A stretch of 64,000 nucleotides of DNA from JANXUC01 sp964619065 (GTDB lineage Bacteria; Acidobacteriota; Terriglobia; Terriglobales; Acidobacteriaceae): assembly GCA_964619065.1 (NCBI GenBank), contig CAZUCC010000005.1:1-64000 (forward strand). Direction: 5' to 3'. A program made the translations under genes and the position numbers. Shown here piece by piece: positions 8,821 to 17,993 of the stretch; the stretch's first letter is position 1; each line of letters starts with the position of its first letter. The notes under the pieces are model-generated. The model ran no database searches, was not told where the DNA came from, and saw only the letters and a program-made list of their open reading frames with translations.

Positions 8821-10320
8821 TCAGCGCCGTGCCCCTGCGCCCCCAACGACAGGACTCGTCCCTGGGGCTGCGGCTCGAGGACCACCTGCGGAAGCTCCCG
8901 TAACCAGCTGATCCCCTTCCGCAAGCGTCCCTTTCAATACCTCCGTGACCGCAGTCAGCGTGTGATCGGTAATCCCGGTGCGAATGCGCACCGGTTCAAT
9001 AGTCTTGTCCGGCCGCAACTTCCATACTACGGCTACATCCAGACGCGGCGTGCGCGTAGGTGTGCCGCTGGCGGCGTCCTGCGTACGTGTGCGCGATTGC
9101 CGGCTCTCTGCGCCATTGCCGCCGCCTGTGCCGCTGGAACTCGCCCCATTGTCGGTGCTCAGGCCATACTTCTGATAAAGAGCGCGAATCTCTTCGGGCT
9201 TCAAGTCCGGCTTATAGCGCATGGCGCCGTTCGGGACGCGCAGTGTGGTCTTCGTTTCCGCCACCGGAATCGTGATGTAAGCGGTCATCCCCGGAAACAG
9301 CTTCTGCCCGGGATTGTCGAAATCAATGATTGTGTTGTATGTGACCACGTTCTGAACCGTGGTGGCATTCAGACGGACTTGAGAGACGCGCCCGGCAAAA
9401 ACATCTTTGGGGTACGCATCCACTTTGAAGGAAACCGTCTGTCCCGTCCGAATCATGCCTACGTCAGATTCATCGGTATTCGTGTAGACCTGCATCTTGG
9501 TGAGATCCTGCGCGATCGTGAACAGCGTGGGAGCTTGCAGGGACGCGGCGACGGTCTGACCCACATCGACATTGCGCGCTATGACGGTGCCGTCAATAGG
9601 GGCTCGGATGGTTGTGTAGCGGAGGTTGGTTTCCGCTACGGCGACGGCCGCTTCCTGCTGCTTCACTTGTGCTGCGGCTTGCGTAACCTGTGCCTCGGAA
9701 GCGGAAACGGATGCGTCGGCGGATTCCGCGTTCGCTTTCGCGAGGTCGAGTTGTTGCTGGCTGGTCACGCCTTCCTGAAACAGGCCTTGGGTGCGTCCAT
9801 AGTCGGCCCTGTTTTGCGTCGCGGAGGCGCGGGACTTTTCCAGATTCGCCTTGGCTGCGGCGAGATTGGCGCGCGAGTTTTCCAGATTTGCCCGGGCCTG
9901 AAGTACCGTGCCCTGGAAGAGTGCCGGATCAATCTGTGCGACCACCTGACCCGCCTTCACGCGGGAGTTGAAGTCCGCGCTGAGGTGTTGGATGGTGCCG
10001 GAAACCTGTGATCCGACCTGGACCGTGGTCACGGCATTAATCGTGCCGGTGGCTTCCACGACTTCACGAATATCGCCACGGTCCACTGCGGAGAGAAAAT
10101 ATGGCGGCTTGTCCGCTGTCTTCGTTCCAAAAGCAGCATACAACCCCACGGCTGCAACAACCAGGACTAAGACGAGCCAATAACGTTTCAACCAACTCAC
10201 GCGGGTTTTCCCCCCAACTAGAATACCTTGAGGAGGCGCCGGCTTCTGGTCGATAGCTGTTGGTTGCGCTTTGGAGACGCTGGCATCGAGAAAATCGAGA
10301 TCGTCCTGTGCGGCTTTCAT
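8821..10320 (-). CDS. RND/HlyD-type periplasmic adaptor (MacA-like)
   Basis: Membrane-fusion protein linking the inner-membrane ABC permease to an outer-membrane channel. Of 499 residues, about 45-65 form a single membrane anchor after a cytoplasmic tail of some 40 residues. A lipoyl/barrel-sandwich half follows (VVEATGTINAVTTVQVGSQV), then a long alpha-hairpin rich in Ala, Gln and Asn (about 135-225), the second lipoyl half (IRAPIDGTVIARNVDVGQTV), and beta-barrel and membrane-proximal domains. Between about 355 and 405 it has a low-complexity Gly/Ser/Arg insert. It is the first gene of the operon. No TolC-like channel gene is nearby, so the outer-membrane partner must be encoded elsewhere. 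Confidence 0.9.
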   Translation of the reverse strand: MKAAQDDLDFLDASVSKAQPTAIDQKPAPPQGILVGGKTRVSWLKRYWLVLVLVVAAVGLYAAFGTKTADKPPYFLSAVDRGDIREVVEATGTINAVTTVQVGSQVSGTIQHLSADFNSRVKAGQVVAQIDPALFQGTVLQARANLENSRANLAAAKANLEKSRASATQNRADYGRTQGLFQEGVTSQQQLDLAKANAESADASVSASEAQVTQAAAQVKQQEAAVAVAETNLRYTTIRAPIDGTVIARNVDVGQTVAASLQAPTLFTIAQDLTKMQVYTNTDESDVGMIRTGQTVSFKVDAYPKDVFAGRVSQVRLNATTVQNVVTYNTIIDFDNPGQKLFPGMTAYITIPVAETKTTLRVPNGAMRYKPDLKPEEIRALYQKYGLSTDNGASSSGTGGGNGAESRQSRTRTQDAASGTPTRTPRLDVAVVWKLRPDKTIEPVRIRTGITDHTLTAVTEVLKGTLAEGDQLVTGASAGGPRAAAPGTSPVVGGAGARR

Positions 10321-10437
10321 AATGGATTAGACGTCTTTTTAAACTCTTGGTTTGCTCCTCCGCCAGTGTATTTACAATCTTTTACAGACTTGCTGGAATA
10401 CGGATTGGTCGTTGTCGAAGCAATTTAGGAACGTAAT
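10321..10437. promoter_or_regulatory. Divergent intergenic region between adaptor gene and modB
   Basis: This 117-base gap separates two genes read away from each other, so it should hold both promoters. TACAAT at 10373-10378 is a possible plus-strand -10 element, with a poor TTGCTC 15 bases upstream. AGGAA near 10428 is a good ribosome site for the modB ATG at 10438. No recognisable ModE-type operator was found. Confidence 0.3.
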
Positions 10438-11154
10438 ATGGATTTTCAAGCATTATGGCTCACGGTGCGGCTGGCGACTTTGGTGTCACTGGCGTTGCTC
10501 TGCCTGGGGTTGCCCATTGCATATTGGATTACGTACTCGCGTTGGCGTTGGAAATTCCTGGTCGAAGCTGTGGTTGCGCTACCGCTGGTTCTGCCTCCGA
10601 CAGTGCTGGGGTTCTATGTCCTCATCGCGCTAGGGCCAAGAAGCCCTCTGGGCCGCTGGTGGCAATCTCTGACAGGGCACACGCTCGCTTTCACGTTTGA
10701 AGGACTGCTGTTGGGCTCGATTCTCTACAGCCTTCCGTTTGCTGTACAGCCCTTTGCGGCTTCCTTCGCAACGGTAGATCGCAGACTGCTTGCAGCTTCG
10801 GCGACACTGGGCGCATCGCGCTGGCGGACATTCTTCCGCGTCATTCTGCCGCTCAGTCTGGCCGGAGTGGTCACCGGTGTCGCGCTCAGCTTTGCCCATA
10901 CCCTGGGAGAGTTTGGCGTGGTGCTCATGGTAGGAGGCAACATTCCTGGTGTTACGCGCACGGTCTCCATCGATATCTATGACAAAGTGCAAGCCGTGAA
11001 CTACACGGCGGCAAATCAGACGGCACTGTTGCTGCTCGCAATTTCTTTTATTGTGCTCTCGTGCGTGTATGCCTTGAATCGTGGAGTTTGGTCACTCGGA
11101 TTGGGGCTGCGCGAATTGCCGGAACAACGGAGTCCCGGCGGTCCTCGTGCTTGA
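10438..11154 (+). CDS. modB: Molybdate ABC transporter permease
   Basis: Inner-membrane channel subunit for molybdate (possibly tungstate) uptake. The 238 residues form about five or six membrane helices. The cytoplasmic coupling loop reads AATLGASRWRTFFRVILPL-like (ASATLGASRWRTFFRV), the classical EAA motif. The ModB signature HTLGEFGVVLMVGGNIPG follows, which separates it from sulfate and thiamine permeases. The ATG has a good AGGAA site. Its stop overlaps the likely GTG start of modC, so the two are translationally coupled. No periplasmic molybdate-binding protein gene (modA) is beside it; the upstream neighbour is divergent and unrelated. Confidence 0.9.
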   Translation: MDFQALWLTVRLATLVSLALLCLGLPIAYWITYSRWRWKFLVEAVVALPLVLPPTVLGFYVLIALGPRSPLGRWWQSLTGHTLAFTFEGLLLGSILYSLPFAVQPFAASFATVDRRLLAASATLGASRWRTFFRVILPLSLAGVVTGVALSFAHTLGEFGVVLMVGGNIPGVTRTVSIDIYDKVQAVNYTAANQTALLLLAISFIVLSCVYALNRGVWSLGLGLRELPEQRSPGGPRA

Positions 11155-12274
11155 CGCCCGCATCCGGAAGCGGTTCGCCTGCGGCGAGTCTGCATCTGTT
11201 GAGTCTGCGTCCAACGCGGCAATGCTCGACGTCGCTTTCGACGCTCCCGAAGGTTTCACCATTATCTTCGGCGCGTCGGGCGCGGGCAAAACCACGCTGT
11301 TGAATTGCATCGCGGGGCTCGCGCGCCCGGAAGCGGGACGTATCGTTGCGGGCGGGCGCGTGCTTTTCGATGCGGAGCAGCGGCTGTGCCTCTCCGTTGC
11401 GCAACGAAGAGTCGGATATGTATTTCAAGACCTGGCGTTGTTTCCCCATCTCACCGCGGAGCAGAACATCGCCTACGGGTTGGCCAAGCTGGATCGCCGC
11501 GAACAGCGCTTACGCATAGACAAGATTCTGTCGTCGTTCCGGATTGAAAACTTACGCGACCGCAGGCCTACCCATATTTCCGGGGGCGAGCGCCAGCGTG
11601 TGGCCTTGGCACGGGCGCTGGTGACTGAGCCGTGCGTATTGCTTCTCGATGAGCCGCTGGCGGCGCTCGATCTTCCCGTGAAGTCGCGTATTCTGGAGGA
11701 TCTGCGGGCGTGGAACGAGGCGCATCGTGTCCCGATCCTTTATGTCACGCACAGTCGCGACGAAGTTTTCGCACTCGGCGAACGCGTGCTGGTGTTGGAG
11801 CAGGGTCGAATCATTGCCCAGGGTACGCCACATGAAGTCATGACCGCGCCGTACCTGGAGACGGTAGCGCAGCTCGCGGGCTTCGAAAACATTTTTGCTG
11901 CGGTTGTGGAAGCCGTACACGAAGATCGCGGCACGATGACTTGCAACTTGGCAAGCAGCAATGTAAACCTCGAAACCCCGCTCGTGCGCGCCCTTACCGG
12001 TACGGGGCTGCGTATCGGCATCCGCGCCGGGGATGTCCTGCTGGCAACCTCCGAACCGCGTGAGATCAGCGCACGTAATATCATTCGCGGACGTGTCACC
12101 TCCGTCGAGCGGCGGGACGTCATCATTCTGGCCCGGGTGGAATGCGGGCTGGATCAGAGTATGCAGATTGCCGTCCAACTCACTCTTGCCGCGCGCGATT
12201 CCCTGCGTCTCATCGAAGGACGAGAGGTCTGGCTGATCATCAAGACGCATTCGTGTCATTTAATGGCGTGTTAA
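11147..12274 (+). CDS. modC: Molybdate ABC transporter ATP-binding protein
   Basis: ATPase of the molybdate importer. Walker A GASGAGKTT, signature ISGGERQRVALARAL, Walker B VLLLDEPLAALD and the VTHSRDE switch are all present in the first 210 residues. The last 100 or so residues form the MOP/TOBE molybdate-binding regulatory domain typical of ModC. The frame stays open upstream through the modB end, but GTG at 11147 fits best. It overlaps the modB stop by eight bases (GTGCTTGA) and leaves a normal N-terminus before the first beta strand, giving 375 residues. It pairs with modB; the binding protein is not in the window. Confidence 0.9.
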   Translation: MLDARIRKRFACGESASVESASNAAMLDVAFDAPEGFTIIFGASGAGKTTLLNCIAGLARPEAGRIVAGGRVLFDAEQRLCLSVAQRRVGYVFQDLALFPHLTAEQNIAYGLAKLDRREQRLRIDKILSSFRIENLRDRRPTHISGGERQRVALARALVTEPCVLLLDEPLAALDLPVKSRILEDLRAWNEAHRVPILYVTHSRDEVFALGERVLVLEQGRIIAQGTPHEVMTAPYLETVAQLAGFENIFAAVVEAVHEDRGTMTCNLASSNVNLETPLVRALTGTGLRIGIRAGDVLLATSEPREISARNIIRGRVTSVERRDVIILARVECGLDQSMQIAVQLTLAARDSLRLIEGREVWLIIKTHSCHLMAC

Positions 12275-12302
12275 TTCACGGCAGTCCAGCCATGGAATAA
12301 AC

Positions 12303-12391
12303 TGGATCGCTTAACGATCCAAAGAGCATCAAACCACCGATCTTCAAAAATGGAGATCGTCAAAAGCGTCGATCCGAAGGTCGATCCGAAG
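12303..12391 (+). other. Leader of the DinB gene: hairpin and 12-bp tandem repeat
   Basis: Between modC and the DinB-family gene lie a perfect stem-loop, TGGATCG/CGATCCA with a five-base loop (12303-12321), and a tandem duplication of GTCGATCCGAAG at 12368-12379 and 12380-12391. GATC-rich words recur through the whole 150-base gap. The hairpin has no T-run after it, so termination of modC is only possible, not shown. The DinB-gene ribosome site GGAGG lies just downstream. Confidence 0.4.
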
Positions 12392-12426
12392 ATCGACGGC
12401 GATCCAACCAACTGGAGGACACAACT

Positions 12427-12933
12427 ATGGCAATCAGCGACGCACTTTTACCGGAGTTCAATCAAGAAGCGGCCACCACGCGGAAATTTCTTGAACGGCT
12501 TCCCGAAGACAAGCTGGACTTTAAACCGCATGAAAAATCCATGCTTCTCGGACGCCTGGCGGGCCACATCGCGGAAATGCCCGGGTGGGGAACTACGACG
12601 TTGGAGACAGAGCAACTGGATTTTGCTCCTGCGGGAGCGCCAGCCTTTCAGCCGCTCATCGCGACATCGAGGGAACAGGTGCTGCGGGAGTTCGACAAAG
12701 GTGTTGCAGCATTTCGTGCCGCGCTTCCCAAGGCCAGCGACCAGGACTTCATGAAGCCGTGGACCTTGCTCTCGGGCGGCAAAGTACTGTTTGCCATGCC
12801 CCGCATCGCGGTCATCCGTTCCATGGTGTTCAATCACATCATTCACCACCGGGCACAGTTGGGTGTTTACTATCGGATGAATAACGTGCCCGTGCCGGCC
12901 ACTTACGGCCCCTCAGCGGACGAAGGCAGGTAG
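12427..12933 (+). CDS. DinB-family protein
   Basis: A 168-residue member of the DinB/YfiT four-helix-bundle superfamily. These are metal-binding proteins, some acting as bacillithiol or other thiol transferases, and many of unknown role. The family layout is visible. A first histidine sits in the second helix (AGHIAEMPGW, about residue 48). A C-terminal HIIHHRAQLGVYYR motif (about 138-151) supplies the remaining metal ligands. A good GGAGG site precedes the ATG. It stands alone downstream of modC, separated by a repeat-rich leader. The substrate cannot be read from the sequence. Confidence 0.85.
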   Translation: MAISDALLPEFNQEAATTRKFLERLPEDKLDFKPHEKSMLLGRLAGHIAEMPGWGTTTLETEQLDFAPAGAPAFQPLIATSREQVLREFDKGVAAFRAALPKASDQDFMKPWTLLSGGKVLFAMPRIAVIRSMVFNHIIHHRAQLGVYYRMNNVPVPATYGPSADEGR

Positions 12934-12947
12934 CGATACGGTTGTTT

Positions 12948-14507
12948 CTAGCGAGCCGGTGGATGCAGTTCTGCGTCCACCGGTGTTTCCATCGCAATCA
13001 CAGCAATCCATTGCCCGCGCCGATGCTGTTGCATCACGATGCGTCCGCCTAGCGTTTGTGCGATGGCCTCGGGCGGCAGATCGCGGTGGAAGTCAAAGAA
13101 GCGTATCTTCAGTCTTTCCCACGGGGGCCAACTGCTGATGTCCAATGGGGCTTCGTACTTCGTGGAAAAGGCCAGAACTACGTCATAAGGTGCTGGGCTC
13201 GCCGATGACGCCACAGCTTGAATCTGCTCTCGCGAGAAATTTTCGATGTGCACAAGCTGCATCGGACAGCTTACATAGCCGAGCCACGGCCGGTTAAGCT
13301 CGTCAGTAGCCGTCCATGCTGTAAGCACACGCGCGTGAGGGTAGTGCGCTTCAAGGTAACTCGCGCCGGATTGGTGCAGCTGTACGTAGTCGCGATAAGC
13401 GAGGTTGTCTTCAAAAGGAAAGCTGTAAGGCGGATTCCAAAACCACCCGAGGACGAAGATTGCCGCAACCCCGCCCAATACCAATCTCCAGGAAGCCAAT
13501 CGCCGCCACACTGTGGAAACGCCAATCAGGATCACCAGCGGTACGACCGGCAGCATATAGCGCGAAAGCACTGCTCCGCCCACCGCGGAGAGCGCGGAAA
13601 TGTACGCCAGCATGACAACCGCAAACGTGATCTGGATCGGGATACTGATGCGGGCACGCTCACTATCCCCATCGCGTTGGGATGGCAACGTCATGGCGAA
13701 GATCGTGATGAGCGTGAGTGCCCACAAGCCCATGTACCCGAACGTTTGCCAGAGTCGGGAACACAGCGCCAGCACAATGCGCAACGGTTGCATGGTTGCT
13801 TGCACGTTGTAGCGGAAGAATTCAGGGTTGCCAAAAATGAATCCCGTCTTCGAATAGTGGTAGGCGAACCAAAGAACCAGTGGCAGCGCGGACGCGACAA
13901 GAACAGCGAGCCGGGCCAAGCTTCGTTGCCGGAAGAGTAAGAGCCGGTTTCTGTTTTCTCCGCGGAACACAAGAGGTCCAACGATTTCCCACGCAGCCAG
14001 CGCCAGAGGCGCAAGGACAGCGGTTTCCTTAGCCAAAGCGGCCAGTGCGAACCAAAAGAACGTGCCGAAGCGGCGATCGTCGAGATAGGCGTGCAACGCC
14101 CAAAACGTGAACCCCGCAGCCGCCAGATCCAAGTGCACGAGCGAACTTTGCGCGAAGAAGACCGGATACAGTGCTGTCAGTAGCGTCGCACCAGCTGCAA
14201 CGGCAGCATTGTTGGCGCGTTTCCCCAGCCTGTACACGCCGACGAGTGCGAACGCTGCCACGGCAATCATCCCCACGCGAGACACGAGCGGGGCAAAACC
14301 GAATAGTTTCCAACACAACGCTATCCAGGCGAGCACGAGCGGCGGGTGGGCATTGCTGACGGTCAAGCGCGGGATCAGGCTCCCGCTCAGAAACACGTCG
14401 TGTGCGGCAGGCACGTAGTAGCCGGCTTCGTCCCACACATAGAGCAGGCGCAGTAACGGCGCGTGCAAAGCTACCAGGCCGGCAAAAAGACCAAGAAATA
14501 CAAACAA
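12948..14507 (-). CDS. Membrane glycosyltransferase, PMT/GT39 (ArnT-like) family
   Basis: Polytopic inner-membrane protein of about 519 residues that probably transfers a sugar from a polyprenyl-phosphate donor to a periplasmic acceptor. Family landmarks near the N-terminus are the acidic WDEAGYY motif (catalytic Asp/Glu pair in the first periplasmic loop), NAHPPLV and, after several helices, AKETA. About ten hydrophobic segments follow, then a soluble C-terminal part. The start is uncertain. TTG at 14507 has only a weak ribosome site. The frame continues upstream to the DUF3467 gene end, and CTG at 14543 follows GAGG at about the right distance. It is probably co-transcribed with the DUF3467 gene upstream. 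Confidence 0.78.
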   Translation of the reverse strand: MFVFLGLFAGLVALHAPLLRLLYVWDEAGYYVPAAHDVFLSGSLIPRLTVSNAHPPLVLAWIALCWKLFGFAPLVSRVGMIAVAAFALVGVYRLGKRANNAAVAAGATLLTALYPVFFAQSSLVHLDLAAAGFTFWALHAYLDDRRFGTFFWFALAALAKETAVLAPLALAAWEIVGPLVFRGENRNRLLLFRQRSLARLAVLVASALPLVLWFAYHYSKTGFIFGNPEFFRYNVQATMQPLRIVLALCSRLWQTFGYMGLWALTLITIFAMTLPSQRDGDSERARISIPIQITFAVVMLAYISALSAVGGAVLSRYMLPVVPLVILIGVSTVWRRLASWRLVLGGVAAIFVLGWFWNPPYSFPFEDNLAYRDYVQLHQSGASYLEAHYPHARVLTAWTATDELNRPWLGYVSCPMQLVHIENFSREQIQAVASSASPAPYDVVLAFSTKYEAPLDISSWPPWERLKIRFFDFHRDLPPEAIAQTLGGRIVMQQHRRGQWIAVIAMETPVDAELHPPAR

Positions 14508-14562
14508 TCCGCCGGTCGAGCGGGAGAGAAACTCAAGTTTCAGGGGAATGTCCTCAAACGTT

Positions 14563-14859
14563 TTAATTCACAGGGCCAGAGCCGATCATGCGCGGGTCCA
14601 GCTTGATTTCGCCGAACGTGCCTTCGTATCCAGCCAGATTTTGCTGCAGGATGGCCGCGAGCGCTTTGGCCTGCTGCGGACTCAAGTAAATGCCCTGAAA
14701 ATTGCGGACTTCCACCTCGCTCTCGCTGTGCTGCTGCAGCGTGCCGAAGACGAGAAAGAAATCCCACACGTTGACGCGAACTTGCACACTGTTAGCGTAA
14801 TTTTCCCGATAGTCCTGCGTCGCAGTGAGCTTAATGTTGGGTTGGTTTGGATTCATCAT
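14563..14859 (-). CDS. DUF3467-family protein
   Basis: A small soluble protein of 98 residues. It matches the DUF3467 pattern: YANSVQVRVNVWDFFLVFG, a central acidic beta-strand region, then YLSPQQAKALAAILQQNLAGYE. The function of this family is unknown. The frame is open further upstream to 14943, but that extension is hydrophobic and unlike the family, so the double ATG at 14859 is taken as the start. The stop overlaps the open frame of the following glycosyltransferase, so they may share a transcript. Confidence 0.8.
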   Translation of the reverse strand: MMNPNQPNIKLTATQDYRENYANSVQVRVNVWDFFLVFGTLQQHSESEVEVRNFQGIYLSPQQAKALAAILQQNLAGYEGTFGEIKLDPRMIGSGPVN

Positions 14860-15007
14860 GGCACAGCTAGTGTAACTGGTCAGCGGAAAGGAGGGAAACA
14901 GGGTCGTTCCAGTGCTTAAGGAAAAACGAGTCTGTGGGCGCAATCCGATACAAAAATGGAATGCCTCCCAGGTGTTCCTCAGACGCCTCTCACAAAAACG
15001 GTGGGTT

Positions 15008-17605
15008 CTAGTTCGTCTTCAACCGGAACGTCATGATCTGCCGCTGATTAATTGGCGCCGTCACAACGCCACCGCTGACGGGTAAGCTCTTCAGGTCCGT
15101 CTCAATATGAGTGGACTGCATCGCGCTGAGGACTCCGCCGGTCCGTCCCGGAACCCCGATAGAAACATTGCCAGCAGCGCCCTGATTCCAGACGCGGGCG
15201 ATAACCCCCTTCGAAATTCCTTCTTCCGAGGGTTTCAGAGCCCACAGCAACACGTTCGGATTCGAGATGCTCAGGAAGGAATACGAATTGGCGGGAAACG
15301 GGCTACCTGTAGCGGGCCCTGTAACCAGCGCCGTCGTCAATGGGTTCTGGTGCTCCATGGCAAATTGCATGGCGCTGGTAACGTTGTAGGCTCCGTGCAC
15401 ATTGAGGGCGAAGCGCTGCAAAAAATACTTATCGCCCCCCTGGTTGTGCCCTCTGCCGTGGTTATCAATCATTCCACCCGCCAGAAAGCTCAACTGGGGT
15501 GTAACCGTATCCAGACTGCTGACGGTGCTGTGGCCGATCTGCATGAACGAACAATCGGCGTTGGAAACCGTGACACCAATGTTGCCGTTGCTGCTGGTCA
15601 TGTCCGCAAAGTGGTTCACGGTGGCCCAATCATAACGGGCGTTGGTGGGAGAGTAGTCCCCTCCCTGCGTTGTGAGCTTGTCGTGAATGACTGCGCCAAG
15701 TTCTTCCGCGTGAACGTCTGGCTGACTCAGGTTGAAGCTGAAGGCCCAGGTGTGGGTCGCTGTGAAGTTTTGGGTGATCTCGTTCGCGACGTCAATCCGG
15801 TGCGAATTCCGGTAGAGTGTCAGGTGAGTCTTGTGCGTGATCCCGGCCGAACTTGTCGCCAGCAGCGTCACCGAGACCGGTCCCGCGCTCTCCACGGCAA
15901 GGCTTCCGGTTCCACTGGGGCTGACGTCGTCGACGGCCAGTCCACCAATGCTGCTCGCGAATTCTTTGCTCCCCTGCGTCTTGTCGATCAGGCTGATAAC
16001 CGAGCCGCGCGTATCCAAAGTGACTTTGTAAACTCCGTTGTCGATCACCGAATTCGCATTGCTTACGGTGGCGGCATTCCCGTAGTTAGCGCCCGCGCCG
16101 GGATCGATCTCAAAGACTTTATAACCCACGGCAGGAATTGCGGAAGCGAGGACACGGAGCGTCTTCACTCCTTTAACCGTGAGGATTTGCGAAGGTGTCT
16201 CGAGTCCAGTGCTCACATCCATGACGTGAACAGGTGTAGCACCGCTGTAGGCAATGTCCGCGTAGTCGGTACGCGTCCAGCTCAGCGGATTGAATGCATA
16301 AAAGCGAGTTTTCTTGGCAACCGCTGGAATCATGCCTGCAAAGGCGCTGGCCGCTTTGGAATAAAGACTGTCGACATACGAAGCGATGCCGGTGGCGACC
16401 TTCCTCTGAAAAGCCACACGTTGCGCGTCCGTAACTCCGGCGATGCCATTGACCATATCGTGTTCCCAGTATTGACCGAAATAAATCCAGGACTGGTCAC
16501 GAGACGCGGTGAAGCTGTTCATGAATGTGGGAGACTGCAGACTCACCAAGGTCGCAAGGGCTTCCGCGCTGCGTAACTTTTCCGTTTCCCGGCGCACGCT
16601 AGAGGTCACTTCTGCCAGCGAAGCGGTGGCAAGATCCCATTCGTTGCCATAGGTGGCAGCGACGGTCGGCAACGAGGATGCATAGCTTGCCTCAAAATCT
16701 TTGAAGAAGTCGAGCTCGTTGGAAACGATAACCTGCCGGCTGGAGTTCGACAACGCTTTGGCGACAGCCGGGAAACTGTAGGTAGCGTCGGTGAGGGGAG
16801 TCAATGTTTCAAGATCGTCCCAACCCCGGCCAAAAGCCCCGATTACGTTGAAGGGATACTTAGACCGGAACGTGCTATCCGTGTCCACGAAGGGCACGAT
16901 TTGCTTGGGGGATCGCGCCTCCGCGTATCCGCCCACGCCTTGGCCTAGCTTCGCCCCGGGAAGGGGTGCAAACTGGGATTGCCACTTAAACAGCAACTTG
17001 CTGCCATCCGGTCCACCCGCGTAATAAATTTCGTGCGGACGGTTGCCCGCGTTCGGCACATGCGTGGCGCAGTTGCAAATCCCGCGCCAGCTGTATTTCG
17101 CTCCGGCACCCGCCCACAGTGAGGGTAGCCCGTAGGGCAGCGTCTGGTTCTCCATGGCGGCAGCGATCAGAAAACGCGTGTTGTATGCCCGTTCAATGTG
17201 CCCGGAGTAATACATGCCACGGAGTACGGCCTCCGTGGGTTGCGCGCCATACACGGAGACCATGGCGTTGAGTGGCACCGTCATGTGGCCGTCCAGTACC
17301 CGGCTCATGTAGCGGCTGAATTGCGCCGCCGTCTTTTTTTGCTGGTAGTTCCACATCCAGAAACTGCCGTCGGCGCTCCAGCGCATTTGGTATGGCGAGG
17401 GCTGGCTGGCGGTCGCATCCATCTCGTTGAGATAGAGGTCGCTCATGTCGTTCAACACTTTGCTGTAGGTAGCCTCATTGCCCGACCACATGTAGTCGGT
17501 GTGGTCGTCCGGGGCGATGTAAATCCGTTTTTGCGCGAACGCGGCAGCGCAGAAAAGCGCCAGAAAAAAATATGGCAGTAAAAACAATCGGGGGGTGCGG
17601 CGCAT
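15008..17605 (-). CDS. Secreted glycoside hydrolase family 38 (alpha-mannosidase-like)
   Basis: An 865-residue exported hydrolase expected to remove alpha-linked mannose from glycans. Residues 1-25 are a signal peptide ending AFAQ. The mature N-terminus carries APDDHTDYMW (31-40), the position of the metal-binding His-x-Asp motif of GH38 enzymes. A central helical part covers about 400-430, and a C-terminal beta-sandwich domain (about 520-865) has HRIDVANEITQNF typical of the GH38 C-terminal domain. A GGAG ribosome site precedes the ATG. Some landmark residues diverge from classical lysosomal mannosidases, so the exact substrate is open. It is transcribed alone. Confidence 0.78.
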   Translation of the reverse strand: MRRTPRLFLLPYFFLALFCAAAFAQKRIYIAPDDHTDYMWSGNEATYSKVLNDMSDLYLNEMDATASQPSPYQMRWSADGSFWMWNYQQKKTAAQFSRYMSRVLDGHMTVPLNAMVSVYGAQPTEAVLRGMYYSGHIERAYNTRFLIAAAMENQTLPYGLPSLWAGAGAKYSWRGICNCATHVPNAGNRPHEIYYAGGPDGSKLLFKWQSQFAPLPGAKLGQGVGGYAEARSPKQIVPFVDTDSTFRSKYPFNVIGAFGRGWDDLETLTPLTDATYSFPAVAKALSNSSRQVIVSNELDFFKDFEASYASSLPTVAATYGNEWDLATASLAEVTSSVRRETEKLRSAEALATLVSLQSPTFMNSFTASRDQSWIYFGQYWEHDMVNGIAGVTDAQRVAFQRKVATGIASYVDSLYSKAASAFAGMIPAVAKKTRFYAFNPLSWTRTDYADIAYSGATPVHVMDVSTGLETPSQILTVKGVKTLRVLASAIPAVGYKVFEIDPGAGANYGNAATVSNANSVIDNGVYKVTLDTRGSVISLIDKTQGSKEFASSIGGLAVDDVSPSGTGSLAVESAGPVSVTLLATSSAGITHKTHLTLYRNSHRIDVANEITQNFTATHTWAFSFNLSQPDVHAEELGAVIHDKLTTQGGDYSPTNARYDWATVNHFADMTSSNGNIGVTVSNADCSFMQIGHSTVSSLDTVTPQLSFLAGGMIDNHGRGHNQGGDKYFLQRFALNVHGAYNVTSAMQFAMEHQNPLTTALVTGPATGSPFPANSYSFLSISNPNVLLWALKPSEEGISKGVIARVWNQGAAGNVSIGVPGRTGGVLSAMQSTHIETDLKSLPVSGGVVTAPINQRQIMTFRLKTN

Positions 17606-17849
17606 GGGGGTGTGCTCCCTAAATCTTCATTTATTTTTTAACTTCTTTATTTTTTGTCGCAAAGGGCCTAGGTGACGATCGGCCGAACTGCTAGAGGTGC
17701 ACAATGCATGCAACATAGTCCAAACTACAAGATTTACTATGCCTGAACCGGGAGTCTTAGGTCAAAATTAGTAGTACATTCCAGGGTGCCGAAATGTGGG
17801 CATTTCTTCAGGGAATACGATTGCCGTAAAAACATGAGAACAAGAGACT
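17606..17849. other. AT-rich upstream region of the GH38 gene
   Basis: No gene is seen here. It holds an A/T-rich tract at about 17625-17655 just upstream of the GH38 ribosome site, and a small stem-loop GAAATG/CATTTC (17791-17806) that lies 3' of tRNA-Leu but lacks a following T-run. The tract probably includes the GH38 promoter, read on the minus strand. Confidence 0.3.
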
Positions 17850-17934
17850 TGGTGCGAAAGGGGGGACTTGAACCCCCACGGTTTTACCCGCCAGATCCTA
17901 AGTCTGGTGCGTCTGCCAATTCCGCCACTTTCGC
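17850..17934 (-). tRNA. tRNA-Leu(UAG)
   Basis: Read on the minus strand, the 85 bases fold as a class II tRNA. The acceptor stem GCGAAAG pairs with CTTTCGC, a discriminator A follows, and the 3' CCA is encoded (17850-17852). The anticodon stem CCAGA/TCTGG encloses the loop CTTAGGA, giving anticodon UAG, which reads CUA and related CUN leucine codons. A long variable arm and the T-loop GTTCAAGTC (family consensus GTTCRANYC) are present. It stands alone between the GH38 gene and the MaoC-SDR fusion. Confidence 0.96.
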
Positions 17935-17993
17935 ACATCGGACCGAGAGGAAAAATATCCGAAGGCTCTTCCATAGATTGTAATCAGTTTCTG

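Noticed and set aside
8803..10011. 402-codon open frame antisense to the adaptor gene
   Set aside because: Product is rich in Arg, Gly and Cys without any fold signature; the opposite strand encodes a clear HlyD/MacA protein.
12350..12754. Open frame beginning in the DinB leader and encoding VDPKVDPK
   Set aside because: It overlaps the DinB gene out of frame, has no ribosome site, and the repeat simply reflects the 12-bp duplication.
15107..16576. 489-codon open frame antisense to the GH38 gene
   Set aside because: Shadow of a high-GC gene; the minus strand has a signal peptide and GH38 motifs.
17791..17806. GAAATG/CATTTC stem as tRNA-Leu terminator
   Set aside because: Only six pairs, 44 bases from the tRNA end and no following T-run.
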